Shown here piece after piece: positions 1 to 10,539 of a stretch of DNA of 64,000 nucleotides (positions are counted from its first letter, which is position 1; the number at the start of each line of letters is the position of its first letter). The notes under the pieces are model-generated. The model was not told the origin of the DNA. It saw nothing but the letters and a program-made list of their open reading frames with translations, and searched no databases. A program made the position numbers and the translations under genes. Location of the stretch: the NCBI GenBank assembly GCA_947044405.1, contig CAMRHE010000011.1, forward strand, positions 7,918,501 through 7,982,500, given 5' to 3'. This DNA comes from Leptodactylus fallax. Taxonomy: Eukaryota; Chordata; Amphibia; Anura; Leptodactylidae.

Positions 1-164
1 TGACCTCTGCTTCCTCCATCACTTCCATACACTTTGTACAGAGCGGCAGTGCGCTCACTCACCCACCAAACTATTGACATGGGAGAGCACAGGATACCTG
101 ACCTTGTGACCCAGCAGTCAGGCACTTATCACCTATTTTAGGCTAGAAATTTTGATCATCAAAA

Positions 165-541
165 AACTCCTTTAAGGCTCAGTCCCCATATTGTGGAAGA
201 GCAGCTTTTTTGTTGCAGATTTCTGCTCTATCCACTCCTGACATTGGCTCAAAAAACTGCAGCAAAATGTGCAACAACAACAAAAAAAAAAGCAGCTTTT
301 CCGTAACGTGAAACACAGCGATTATGGCGGTTGCAGAAATCAGCAAGAAAAGTGAATGAAATGTAATCATTTAATCTCATCCACAGCATGTTCATTTTAG
401 CTGCAGAATCACAAGCATTTCCACATATATTTAATAGGGGAAGAAAGTGCAGAGAAAAATGCAGCAAAAGCTCAATGAAAAACACTGGTAAAAAAAAAAA
501 AAAACAGTTTTCGCTGCGTTTCGCTGTGTTTGGCTTAATCC
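165..541. repeat. MITE-like repeat, CGCTGC-rich family
   Basis: The left side begins near TTAAGGCTCAGTCCCC and the right side ends near GGCTTAATCCTTAA, with Cys/Gly-free GCAGC and CGCTG motifs between. Related sequence occurs at 1700-1940, 40754-40960 and 52165-52488. The ends pair only weakly, so this copy is decayed. Low confidence on exact limits. Confidence 0.35.
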
Positions 542-959
542 TTAAAGAGGTTTCCAGGAATTACAGGTTTCTGCAAGGAGGCCGAGGAAGGTAAAAAATA
601 AAACCCACACTCACCTGTCCTGGTCCTCCCACCCCTGTCTGGTCTTGTTCCAGCGGCAGTCCTGGCCACATGTAACCGCTGAGGCCAATCATCCTCCTCA
701 GCAGCCTAGGGAAAGGAACTGGGATATCACTCACATACATCACCTGTGATGATGTGTGCCCTTTCCTTATGCCGCTGAATCACCACAGCAGTTAAGTGCA
801 GTGAGGACTTCCACTAGAACAAGCCACTGGGTGCTGCAAGACAGGACAGCTGTGGATGACACCGGAGCATCGGGGACAGGTGAGTATTTTTTTTTTTCTT
901 ATTTTTCACCTTCCCTGGCCTCCTTGCAGAAAACAGAAATTCCTGGACAACCCCTTTAA
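542..959. mobile_element. MITE with ~65-bp inverted ends and TTAA termini
   Basis: Both ends read TTAAAG-G-GGTTKYCCAGGAATT going inward and then share the GCAAGGAGGCC tract, so the inverted arms are about 65 bp (542-604 against 895-959). There is no coding capacity. TTAA at both edges could be a piggyBac-type target duplication or part of the terminal repeat. Similar ends occur at 14232/16690 and 60274. Confidence 0.65.
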
Positions 960-1699
960 CATCTCAATATACTGAGCATCACACTATAAAATACTTTCTA
1001 GTATGCATAATGGTACACATGTGCAGAAGAAAACACAGAAAGATGGATAGACATTGATATGCTGTATATACTTAACATACAGTATATTCACACACATACA
1101 TTCATATACAATACACATACACACACCTGTCTACAAACATTACAGTACTCACACAGTATAAAAGACATACTGTAAACAAATATATACATCTATATATTTA
1201 CCCAAAAATACACTTACATTTGTCTGAATTTCTGGGTGCACAGGACATGGGAGGAAATTCATGTGCAGCTCTAAGTCTGACAATAGTGAAACTCTTACAT
1301 GAATGAGATGGATGAGTCACTGCTTGTGATGAGGAGGGGGAGGGGCGGTACAGGATGCAGCTAAGTGTGGGTAGCTTTACAAGCAGCGATCAGCAGCCCC
1401 TGCATGTGCCAATGATTTATCTGCTGCCGATCATTAGTCCTAATAGTAGGGAATGTATGCGGCCCCTATGGGTGTGGGGGCCCTGGGCAATTGCCCAGTT
1501 TGCCCCCCTAACACCGGCCCTGGAGCTACCAATGACATTCTAAAAGGAAATTAGTTTTGTCAATTTAGGAAGGCTCTTATTTTTCTTGCAAAACATTGTG
1601 TATCAAGGAGGTTAAGGAATTAGAGGTGAGTTTGTTGCTGGGAAGGGCTAATTTAACTAAGAATTCCTGCTTTAGCAAATGCCATCCACAGATTGCAAA
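960..1699. other. Non-coding; CA/TA-rich tract and a truncated repeat end
   Basis: 1060-1200 is rich in CACACA and TATATA steps. 1330-1521 ends with a GGGCAATTGCCC palindrome and a TAACACCGGCCCTG terminus. That resembles one end of a non-autonomous DNA transposon, but I cannot find its partner end. No gene was seen. Confidence 0.4.
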
Positions 1700-1940
1700 A
1701 AAATACCTGCAGCGCAAATGCTGCAATTTCCATAACCGTTGCGTTCTTGGAAAACGCAGCATGTCAATTATATCTACAGAAACGCTGGTAGTTTCCGTAT
1801 AGGTATAATTGAATCAGAATGTCTGCAGAGGAAAAACCCTGAGGACTCTCTGTGAAAAGCGCTTCAGGAAAAAACGCGTATTTTCCTGCAGCACTTTTTC
1901 AATGTGGCCCGCTACATGGGGCGTTAGTCATAAAGGCAAA
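1700..1940. repeat. MITE fragment, same family as 52165-52488
   Basis: Shares the ordered blocks CGCAGCATGTCA, TATAGGTATAATT, CTGCAG and CTACATGGGGC with the complete copy at 52165-52488. No coding. Confidence 0.45.
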
Positions 1941-2884
1941 AACCCAGAGGTGCTCAGGGACTACAAGTCCACCTCCTTACAATTCTGGGAACAGCCCCCC
2001 TCTTCACCCATTGACATAATTTTAAATACATTCACAGTACAGCATACATATGTCCAGATATGTGTATTACATGTTAAGTAGCATAATATGTTCAGAATAT
2101 ATGGCTTGTAGTATGTTGTATATAAATTAGATTTGCCAAGTGGGCGGTGAATTTTTATTTTTTGTGACAAAATAAAGGGTTAACTTACTGTAAGGTTTGC
2201 TGCACTTACTGGTTTGTGAATAAGTGGAGTTCAAAAACTAGAGTTCTTGGTGGTGATTTTGTTGACTGAGTGGTGAAATATAAAACATTGTAAAATTCTT
2301 TTCTGTGAAGATCATGTTTTTTACTTTCTAACACAATTGAAATTTTGCTTCGCACCTAGATGAGGGGAAATTCACAACAAATGCAAATATATATCTTTGT
2401 ACTATATTAGCCAGTAGATATATAATGTAAAAATTAAGAGTCCTCAGTAGTTAACAAGTAGCAAACTTTTTAGTCTAAAAGGCATCATCTTTTCAGTTAG
2501 TCATCAATTGAAGGAAGAGTTCCAGGGTGAATACCACAGTGGTAGATGTAAGCATGAAGCCCATCTGAACCCTCCTGTTAGAGATCTGGAAGATCAGAAT
2601 GCAAATTTGAGGGCAATTGACAATTTTGAATAGAGTATGCTGCTTACTGAGCAGGCAATTGGTGGAGACTGGAGCAATAGGGGAGCATCATGAGTGCCAG
2701 GCATGGTCAAAACAAGACTTTAAGAGTCATGTTAAATTTGGCCACATCTCTGAGCATATTTAGTGCTCTCATCTTATCAGACAATTCTGTCAAATCTGTT
2801 CACTATTCCAGATAAAAAAACATTAACCTTAATAATTAGAATTACAGCACCTACCCTGCCTACACATACTTTTTATTTAGTATC
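1941..2884. other. AT-rich non-coding DNA
   Basis: No recognisable gene, repeat boundary or RNA. No open frame resembles a known family. Confidence 0.5.
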
Positions 2885-3060
2885 TACAAGAGGTGTAACT
2901 TGAAGCTACTATACGCCAGTGCAAAATCCATAATGGGCCCCTACTTGCCCACATTGTTCTTACGTTGTACAGAGGTTTTTGGACACCCTCGGGCTCCAGA
3001 GCCCAATAGTGATTGCTACCTCTGCACCCTTCATAGCTGTACCCCTGGCATCTACTGTTT
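2885..3060. repeat. Possible fragment of a GGGCCCC-type non-autonomous transposon
   Basis: Contains TGTAACTTGAAGC followed by GGGCCCC, a composition like the GGGCCCC blocks of the hAT-like element at 43753. Assigned on similarity of style only. Confidence 0.25.
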
Positions 3061-3837
3061 ATATTATTGTACTGTATCCTTTGTGCTATATTTATTCAAA
3101 TACATATGTTAATGAACACACTAAATATAAATTTATATAATATAGATTTTAACCAATTTTCTATTAAAATGGAATAACACTAGTTTCATTGATGCAGATT
3201 TGATCATAGAAAACGTTCAAGTAATAAAAAAAATAGACTTTAAAAGCTTTCTGTCATAGATTAATGGACTCTGTTTTATGTTTTAAGCTTGATGTTTCAT
3301 ACATTGACTGCATTTCTGTAAATCACATTTTCTTTTATTACATTTTTAAATGGATATTTTCATACCTTAGTACACCCAAACTTTTACATGTTACAAAAAT
3401 AGTACCAATTACTGATGATGGGGATGATGATGACAATTAGCATTAAAATGTTAGTTATTTTTGTTCACTATTTTTCTTTAAATTATAGGGAATTTGTAGT
3501 TAATTTTGTTTAATCAGAGAAACAACTAATAAAATCATAAACCTAGTCTTGAATTTATGTTCTAGGAAATTCATCTAATTTGTTTCTGTTAAAAAACACA
3601 GCTATATTTGTCTTTATTCTGATAAAATAAATTGTTCTCCCACATTATTAAGTCTTGGGCTAAATGGTAACTTTAGGTTTAGTAAATTACACTAGAAAAT
3701 CACACTTATATCCATGATGCAATCTTTTTTCAAAGGGACATTTATTAAATCATTAAGATTATACAGCATTCATATTGTGAGCAATGTTACAGCAAGTTGA
3801 GAAACTAAACCTACAGAAACAAGGGCTTATCTAAGCA
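3061..3837. other. AT-rich non-coding DNA
   Basis: No gene, repeat terminus or RNA recognised. A short GATGATGATGATGA run lies at 3414-3434. Confidence 0.5.
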
Positions 3838-4130
3838 CAGTAAGGGGCCTTTCACATCACATTATAGAGGTCCGCCTGACTGATATGTTTTTATAGCTGT
3901 TTACCTTATAACAATAATGTATCAGTCAGCAGACCCATTGCCTCTAATAAAAAAAAAAATAATAATCTGTTATGGTCTCTGTACGCCCCTGTCTGTTATT
4001 TCAAACGGACAGAAAAGTGTGTACTACCTCGCTTTTCTCTCCTTTAACAACAGATCCGCGACGGTTCGTTTTCAATTTACTATAGGTTTCTATGTAAACG
4101 GATGCAAGCGATTTGCAGCAGCTTAAGCTT
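3838..4130. repeat. MITE fragment, GGACCTTTCACATC family
   Basis: Begins with GGGGCCTTTCACATCAC and continues with ACGGAC and AACGGATGCAA blocks. The same terminus in reverse orientation closes the repeat at 12285-12425, so both are decayed copies of one non-autonomous family. Confidence 0.4.
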
Positions 4131-4425
4131 TCGGTTATGGCTTGTCAGTTCATCCCCTACAGAGGGAAGCCTCTCCCATTAGCCACAACTCCGCCCCTTT
4201 TATTCATGCTGAAACCGTGCAGCAGGGTCTTGTAAGAAGAAGCTCCTAACCTGTTAAATAATATTTGACATGCAATATTCAAGACCTTTAAGGGTTAAAT
4301 TGTATTCTGCTGACATAACTCTTGTAACTTATGGTGCATGGGTGTGGATAGCATATGACTATTTTAGTATTGTCCAAGTACAGTAGTAGAAAGTGGAAGG
4401 ATGTTGGTAAACACCCCCTTTCATG

Positions 4426-4433
4426 TATATAAA
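4426..4433 (+). promoter_or_regulatory. LTR TATA box
   Basis: TATATAAA inside the LTR, preceded by an ACACCCCC motif about 15 bp upstream. A likely core promoter for the element transcript; start site inferred near 4455. The identical motif lies at 10077-10084 in the 3' LTR. Confidence 0.6.
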
Positions 4434-4739
4434 TGACTGACAGACACACATGTCGTGGTCTCACTACTCGGTGGGGGTCTCCCTCTCCCTGTGGGAACCT
4501 GTCTCTGTCTCTCACTTTGGGTGTCTCTCTCACCAACCCTGGCTACTTCTTCTAAGACCTTGAGAAGGATGGCGGAATCGTGCTGCAGAAGATCAACACA
4601 CATTGATGAATGAGCAAGAGCCAAGATGTCTGCAAGGGATCCATCTTGAAGAAACCTAATTCCTATGAAATGTAAGACACTGACTGATTTTTCTGTTATG
4701 CTGGAAGATTTCCATTTATCTGTTTCCCATAAAGGCTTC

Positions 4740-4745
4740 AATAAA
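4740..4745 (+). terminator. LTR polyadenylation signal
   Basis: AATAAA about 310 bp downstream of the TATA box, in the position expected for R in a retroviral LTR. The same hexamer in the 3' LTR would end the genomic transcript. Confidence 0.6.
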
Positions 4746-4866
4746 TCTCCACGTTTTATAAGAAGCTGAGTCCTCCAATAATGTTACCTTAGGGGTCAAC
4801 ACGTGAGTAAGGATTTCATTCAATTGTAGACTATTTTATAGTTTACGGACAATTATTATTTTACAT

Positions 4867-4879
4867 TGGTGAGCCAGCC
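4867..4879 (+). other. Primer-binding site, tRNA-Arg-like
   Basis: TGGTGAGCCAGCC lies one base after the 5' LTR. It matches the complement of the vertebrate tRNA-Arg(ACG) 3' end as I remember it (TGGCGAGCCAGCC), with a single C-to-T change that would still form a G-U pair. No other tRNA 3' end that I recall fits as well. Confidence 0.55.
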
Positions 4880-5238
4880 CAGTCGATTTTTGCCTGTTTT
4901 TTTCTCATTCCTTCTACTTGCAAGAGGGGGAAGAGAGAGTATTTTGCACGTTTTATAAGTTGCAAGCTTCAGGAAATTTCGAAAATTACCTAGATGAATG
5001 AAATGCACAGCTGAAGGATGCACGTGTTCCAGTAACCTCTACAGACAAGAAGCTGTGTGAGGAGAGCTTGTGAGGAACAGAAGAATGTTTACTCTGACAC
5101 TACAAGCAGTAAAGGAGGACAACAGATGCCAGACGTACTGAGACGTGCTGATGAAAGGAACCAGTTGTTCCAAGGAGAAGCTACAAGTTACAAGGTGACG
5201 GTTTTCTACGGTTGTAAGTAAAAATTTTACATGTAATT

Positions 5239-6675
5239 ATGGAAATTATACAATCGTTGTCTAAAAAGTGTAGCTTACAGTTTAAGTTTGAGCCTAGTGA
5301 TAGGTTACAGAATATATGGCAGAACTTGTATGCGCAGTGTTTGCACGCAAATTCTATCATAGAGACTAAGAAATCAGTGTGTGTTAGGAAGGAAAAAGAG
5401 AAAATGAGGAATATTTTGTGTATGGTAAATGTATTCCATAACATAATATCAGAAAGAGCAAAGAATAAAGAAGTCTGTAATGTAATTTCTGTTAATACAC
5501 AAGAAACAGCTATTCAAACAGATTTACAGGAATTGCATCATTCTGACAAAAAGTCTCACGTGACTGTGACTATAAATAGCTCATCACAGACACAGACTAG
5601 TGAACAAATGCTGCCTGTAATTTCTCTGGATAAGAATAGCACAGACGCAGATCTGTCAGTATATAAGGAATTACAAATTAAAGAAACTAAGCAGAAAATA
5701 AAGTTGCAGAAACATTTGACCAATCTGAGTAAAGACATTCCCACATATGATGTAAATATCCATGTGTGTAGAAACTCAGAAATTTTTGAAAGTTATGCAG
5801 ATAAGTATAATCTATGTACAAAAGAGAAGAATCTTTTATTTAGAACATGGCTTCCTGCAAACTTTGCAAGATGTCTATCAGCAAAGATGTCTTATGACAA
5901 TGAGTCAAATGAATGGTTACAGGACAGTGATGTAGACCAATTAAAGAAATTAATTTGGTGTACTACAGGTGACAGCATGCCAACATCTGAAATTCTGAAT
6001 GAAATAAAGATTGGCAGAACTGAATCTACATATTCAGTTATGTCTAGATTTGAGAGGACTTATAAGGCTGTGGTCAGCAAAGTCAATTCTCAATCGATGG
6101 TGAGAACTTTTGTTAAGAAATTCAGATTTTTGGATCCAATAACATTGGCTGTTGCATCAGATAAAAAGTCTTTATTTGAAGCTGCTAGTTTACTGGACAT
6201 GGCCAGAAGACATCAGAGACAGATGACAAATGTGAGACAAACAGGGACAAATCAAAGAATAAAACCACCTAAAAGAGATCTGTCAAATCAGGTTATAGTG
6301 TCACCTATTCATAGAAAAAAAAGTGAGGAAATCTATGAAAAACGTAGAAAATTGCATGTGGCATATAAGCCATATCTCATGAAAGAAGTTCCATTCATAA
6401 AAACCCCATTATCAGTTGTAAATAAACAAGTGTCAACCTCTAAGCCAGCTAAGCCTATAGATAGAGTCAGTCACGTAGGAAAGAAAGTACAAAATAGCAA
6501 TCCTGACAGAGTAACAGCTGTTCCCAAAATGTTAGACTGTCATGGCAACCCTTTCTTGATATCTGATCTATTCCTGATCAGAAGAATGTCAAAAGGCCTA
6601 GACTATCTAAATGGCAGAACATTAGTCAACCTATTGGTGGATGCAATTGACAGAAAGCTTATAGGTCAAATTTAA
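5239..6675 (+). CDS. gag: Gag-like capsid protein of a gag-only LTR element
   Basis: An intact 478-codon ORF beginning 373 bp after the 5' LTR. Residues 256-271 (IKIGRTESTYSVMSRF) match the spacing of the retroviral major homology region (I-x-x-G-x-x-E-x7-R-F), with the usual Gln replaced by Ile. They are followed by a second helix-rich stretch (FVKKF...ITLAV...SLFEAASLLDMA, residues 291-322), as in capsid C-terminal domains. Residues about 322-375 are strongly basic (KPPKR, HRKK, KRRK) and probably bind RNA, but there is no CCHC zinc knuckle. Residues 138-165 could form a short coiled coil. Two Gln-Thr motifs lie at 93-95 and 117-120. There is no protease motif and no in-frame or frameshifted pol downstream. 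The assignment as Gag rests on the homology-region spacing, the size and the position. The protein is probably structural, packaging element RNA into particles. Confidence 0.75.
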   Translation: MEIIQSLSKKCSLQFKFEPSDRLQNIWQNLYAQCLHANSIIETKKSVCVRKEKEKMRNILCMVNVFHNIISERAKNKEVCNVISVNTQETAIQTDLQELHHSDKKSHVTVTINSSSQTQTSEQMLPVISLDKNSTDADLSVYKELQIKETKQKIKLQKHLTNLSKDIPTYDVNIHVCRNSEIFESYADKYNLCTKEKNLLFRTWLPANFARCLSAKMSYDNESNEWLQDSDVDQLKKLIWCTTGDSMPTSEILNEIKIGRTESTYSVMSRFERTYKAVVSKVNSQSMVRTFVKKFRFLDPITLAVASDKKSLFEAASLLDMARRHQRQMTNVRQTGTNQRIKPPKRDLSNQVIVSPIHRKKSEEIYEKRRKLHVAYKPYLMKEVPFIKTPLSVVNKQVSTSKPAKPIDRVSHVGKKVQNSNPDRVTAVPKMLDCHGNPFLISDLFLIRRMSKGLDYLNGRTLVNLLVDAIDRKLIGQI

Positions 6676-7878
6676 AAATATCTCCATGTTAATGACTGTC
6701 TATTGGCATCATTTTACTAGTCAGGCTGTAGAAAGAATCTTTGACATAAGGAGAAATTAAAATAATCAGGGATAATTCAGATAGTTATGTGATGTTTATA
6801 AAATAATCCTGATTATGATATTGATAATAATACTATATGTAATGCATCATATTATAATATATATATATATATTTACATGAGTGTCAAGTAAAAGTAACTT
6901 GATCTTCCTCTGTTAAGTGGTGATATATATATTTTGCTCACATCCCACTCTGGATACAGAGAATGTGCAAAACCAAATATATATATATAATATGATCATA
7001 TAGTATTAGAAGTCAAGAAAGTAAACTTTCCATTGGTTAAAATTGTTAGCATATCAATCTGATTTTTTGCTAAAATTTTTATCTATCTTTCTCCTTAGAT
7101 ATTACATATGTGAAAAAGCAACAGTTGAATCACTCATCAATTTTTCATTATAGGCCAATATATGCATGAATTAGCTAACAATTAATTTGATAAACAGATT
7201 AATATGTGTGACTAATAGCATTGCATATTAAAGGAAAATAAGACATAACTCACAATTTTGCATGTGGTTTTCAATGTATAATCCACTTTGTGTAAGGGCA
7301 TGCCATGCAGCTCTGAAGAGAGCATCAGTGTGATAGTGTTGTCACTTGATTGACAAGGAACAAATGGTGACATGATTCTGTTGGTCCTTTGTAGTGAAGT
7401 GCTGATGTCATGTATATGTAACTGCAGTTCTGTGATGTTAAAAATAGGCCAAAAGGAAAAAGTATAACATCTAAAGACGTCTATATTTATTTTTTGTTCT
7501 ATGTGATCCATTATTGAACGTTCATTGGGAAATAGCAGAAATATTTAAGATACATCAAAAAGAAGCTCATATGATGTAAAACAGAAAATCTAAACTCATA
7601 TGTTCTTAAAAGCTACAGAAGCACAAACAAGATTTGAATGTAAGCAGCTGCTAAAACATGTGGAGAGAAAATGTATAGTACATCTAGTTCATGAATGGTC
7701 AAAGAAGAGCTTTTGACAAAGATAATACAGATAGCTTTCCAGTATATTTGGTTAAAAGGTTTATTTGGGTAATTTTATCAAGGAATGATAAATATATTAT
7801 TCATAATGTGTAAAGCTGGATATGATCTATAACAAGGATTGTCTTATGGTATCACTCATTATGTAATCTTACAGAGGT

Positions 7879-7883
<5 letters not shown>

Positions 7884-7926
<43 letters not shown>
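7884..7926. repeat. (AT)n microsatellite
   Basis: An uninterrupted AT dinucleotide array of about 40 bp inside the LTR element. Confidence 0.95.
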
Positions 7927-7930
<4 letters not shown>

Positions 7931-8356
7931 TAACACCTACAAACATTGGGAAAATATAATTGTCTTATATGTAAATGAGATAAGCTAATCATCTTCATGA
8001 AAGACAATTAATATTAAGATCAAAGAGAAGTTATATCAGGAGATATATTCTTAGTTTATTTAGCAAACTTCTGATTATAGAAGGTGACATATTTTGGAAT
8101 ATTTATGTTTTATAATACTTATTTCATATGTTGTTTAATGTGTTTACATATATACAATCATTACACAAAAATATACACATTTAATTAGGTAAAGGATGTA
8201 TATTTTAAAGTCTGATTCTGAAAGCAGAGTCAAAAGCTGGTCATTTTTTGCAAAGTGTCAGGTTATACTATTCTCGGAGTGATGGTATTTAAAAGGTTAA
8301 AGGTCACAGTTTTCTGAGAAGAGCCAGTTGTTAAGCACAAAGCAACTGTAAGATGT

Positions 8357-8358
<2 letters not shown>

Positions 8359-8402
<44 letters not shown>
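8359..8402. repeat. (TA)n microsatellite
   Basis: A TA dinucleotide array of about 44 bp inside the LTR element. Confidence 0.95.
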
Positions 8403-8404
<2 letters not shown>

Positions 8405-8717
8405 TTTTGACTAAAAGAATAAAGTTGAATATCAGTGTTTTAAATAAAGAACACAATAATATTTAGTAAGTAATACTGAATAAAAAGGATAGCAAAGTGA
8501 TTGTATTTTAAAATTTATGATTAAGTATGATAACACATTCATAAGGAAACATATTGATGTTTAGTATATTTATGCTAAGTTATAATCAAAGAATAAATAT
8601 TGTGATTCTCTATAAAATGATAATTAATAATGAAATCACATTATGTTTCAAGATTATGTTGCAATTTGTCATCACAAGTGGAATAAACTATATATATGTT
8701 AATATACATATAGGCAT

Positions 8718-8721
<4 letters not shown>

Positions 8722-8753
<32 letters not shown>
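8722..8753. repeat. (TA)n microsatellite
   Basis: A TA dinucleotide array of about 32 bp inside the LTR element. Confidence 0.9.
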
Positions 8754-8754
<1 letters not shown>

Positions 8755-9890
8755 TGTATATATAAATATTGTATCCAAAGTAGTATCGTGTGATCATTTG
8801 ATAAAATATGAATATCAATAATTGTTATCATATTAATATTTGGCATATAAAAATGATAAATTATTATTATGAAATGATATGGTACACTGTGATATTATTA
8901 TGGTAGTAAATCACCAAATTTTGGGTGAATAGTAGATATAGGGAAATTTATCTTCAATCAAGTCCAAGATTATGATAAAGTTTGATATCAAATATTAATA
9001 AAAGACTTTAAGTTACAAGAAGAAAAAGATGTGCAGAAAGAAACTTAAAAGGTATTAAAGCTACACATGTAATCTAATGCCAAGGACTGTGTTCATAATT
9101 AACAGTTACTGATGAAAATTATTACTGGAGTTTGGAAACATTGATGATAATTGGACTGAGTTATAAAGATTGTTCTTCATCAACATTCTTATGGAATCCC
9201 ATCAACTGAAAAACTTCAAGGAAAAGTTGCTTGATAAGCAAAGGGGTAATAGATAATGAACCCTACCACATATATTATTTATTTGAGACTGTTAAATGAG
9301 CTGAAGTGAACAAGCAGCAGAGAGGTGTGTCAAAATTAGCACTTTGCAGTGCTGCCTCAGAAGTCACAGCTGTTCCACAACAGACAAGTGGTCAAGGTAA
9401 AGAATTCCACTACAGTCTATGTCTCTTGACAAGTTATCATAAGGAATACATACTTAATATATGGACTGTGTTGCTATATCAATATCTTCATAATATGAAC
9501 TTTATTAGACAATGTGATAATATCTGCACAACATGATTGAAATCTATAAACTAAAGGACTTTACGTTAACACGCCAAACCCTTCAACAACATTTGTGTTA
9601 ACCCTTCTATTATGACAGAAGAAGATGACCAGAAGAAGATGATGATGAAAGACGACTAGAAATCTAGTTTAGTTAGTATATCAAATCATTTTCATATTTG
9701 ATCACGGTTTACCATAACATTTATTAATGTCAAAATTTATTGCAATTTGATAAAATTATTGTCATATGAACAATTAATTTATTTATGAAAATTAAGTTCT
9801 AGTATCCAAAAAGAGGAAAGAAGATGTAGTCTAATGAATATTGTCTAATGATATGTATCTTGAGGGTTCAAACAGATGTATATCACCCTC

Positions 9891-9902
9891 AAGAGGGGGA
9901 AA
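9891..9902 (+). other. Polypurine tract
   Basis: AAGAGGGGGAAA lies immediately upstream of the 3' LTR, the expected primer site for plus-strand DNA synthesis. A near copy (AAGAGGGGGAAGAGAGAG) lies at 4921-4938, just downstream of the primer-binding site. Confidence 0.75.
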
Positions 9903-10516
9903 TGTTAAATAATATTTGACATGCAATATTCAAGACCTTTAAGGGTTAAATTGTATTCTGCTGACATAACTCTTGTAACTTATGGTGCATGGGTGTGGAT
10001 AGCATATGACTATTTTAGTATTGTCCAAGTACAGTAGTAGAAAGTGGAAGGATGTTGGTAAACACCCCCTTTCATGTATATAAATGACTGACAGACACAC
10101 ATGTCGTGGTCTCACTACTCGGTGGGGGTCTCCCTCTCCCTGTGGGAACCTGTCTCTGTCTCTCACTTTGGGTGTCTCTCTCACCAACCCTGGCTACTTC
10201 TTCTAAGACCTTGAGAAGGATGGCGGAATCGTCCTGCAGAAGATCAACACACATTGATGAATAAGCAAGAGCCAAGATGTCTGCAAGGGATCCATCTTGA
10301 AGAAACCTAATTCCTATGAAATGTAAGACATTGACTGATATTTCTGTTATGCTGTAAGATTTCCATTTATCTGTTTCCCATAAAGGCTTCAATAAATCTC
10401 CACGTTTTATAAGAAGCTGAGTCCTCCAATAATGTTACCTTAGGGGTCAACACGTGAGTAAGGATTTCATTCAATTGTAGACTATTTTATAGTTTATGGA
10501 CAATTATTATTTTACA
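9903..10516 (+). repeat. 3' LTR (614 bp)
   Basis: The same length as the 5' LTR with six substitutions and no indels. It starts directly after the purine tract and ends TTTTACA. Confidence 0.9.
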
Positions 10517-10539
10517 TAAGTATAAGGCAAGCCCAAATC

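Larger units (their letters stand above)
4252..4865 (+). repeat. 5' LTR (614 bp)
   Basis: TG...CA termini. Six substitutions distinguish it from 9903-10516, all in the 3' half, and there are no indels. It contains a TATA box (4426) and a polyadenylation signal (4740), which gives plausible U3, R and U5 parts. Confidence 0.9.
6676..9890 (+). other. AT-rich non-coding interior of the LTR element
   Basis: About 3.2 kb between gag and the polypurine tract. It is very AT-rich, with several AT dinucleotide arrays (6858-6872, 7884-7926, 8359-8402, 8722-8753) and stop codons in all frames. The longest downstream frame is about 76 codons (9306-9536) and is not recognised. No reverse transcriptase YxDD, integrase HHCC or protease DSG/DTG motif was found. 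Confidence 0.7.
4252..10516 (+). mobile_element. LTR retroelement with gag only, no pol
   Basis: A 6265-bp element bounded by two 614-bp direct LTRs that start TGTTAAATAATATT and end ATTATTATTTTACA. A primer-binding site follows the 5' LTR and a purine tract precedes the 3' LTR. The only long ORF is the Gag-like protein at 5239-6675. The rest of the interior (6676-9890) has no protease, reverse transcriptase, RNase H, integrase or env signature in any frame that I can see. LTR identity by eye is 608/614 (99%), so the insertion is fairly recent. The 5-bp flanks (TAACC and TAAGT) do not form a clean duplication. It is best read as a non-autonomous element that would need reverse transcriptase and integrase from a relative. 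Confidence 0.85.

Noticed and set aside
5140..5190. CTGATGA near the gag leader as a hammerhead
   Set aside because: The following hairpin is not closed by GAAA and a UH cleavage site, and no stem I partner exists.
6676..9890. Search for pol, protease or env in the LTR element
   Set aside because: No YxDD, DSG/DTG, HHCC or surface-protein pattern was seen in any frame; all frames are dense in stops.
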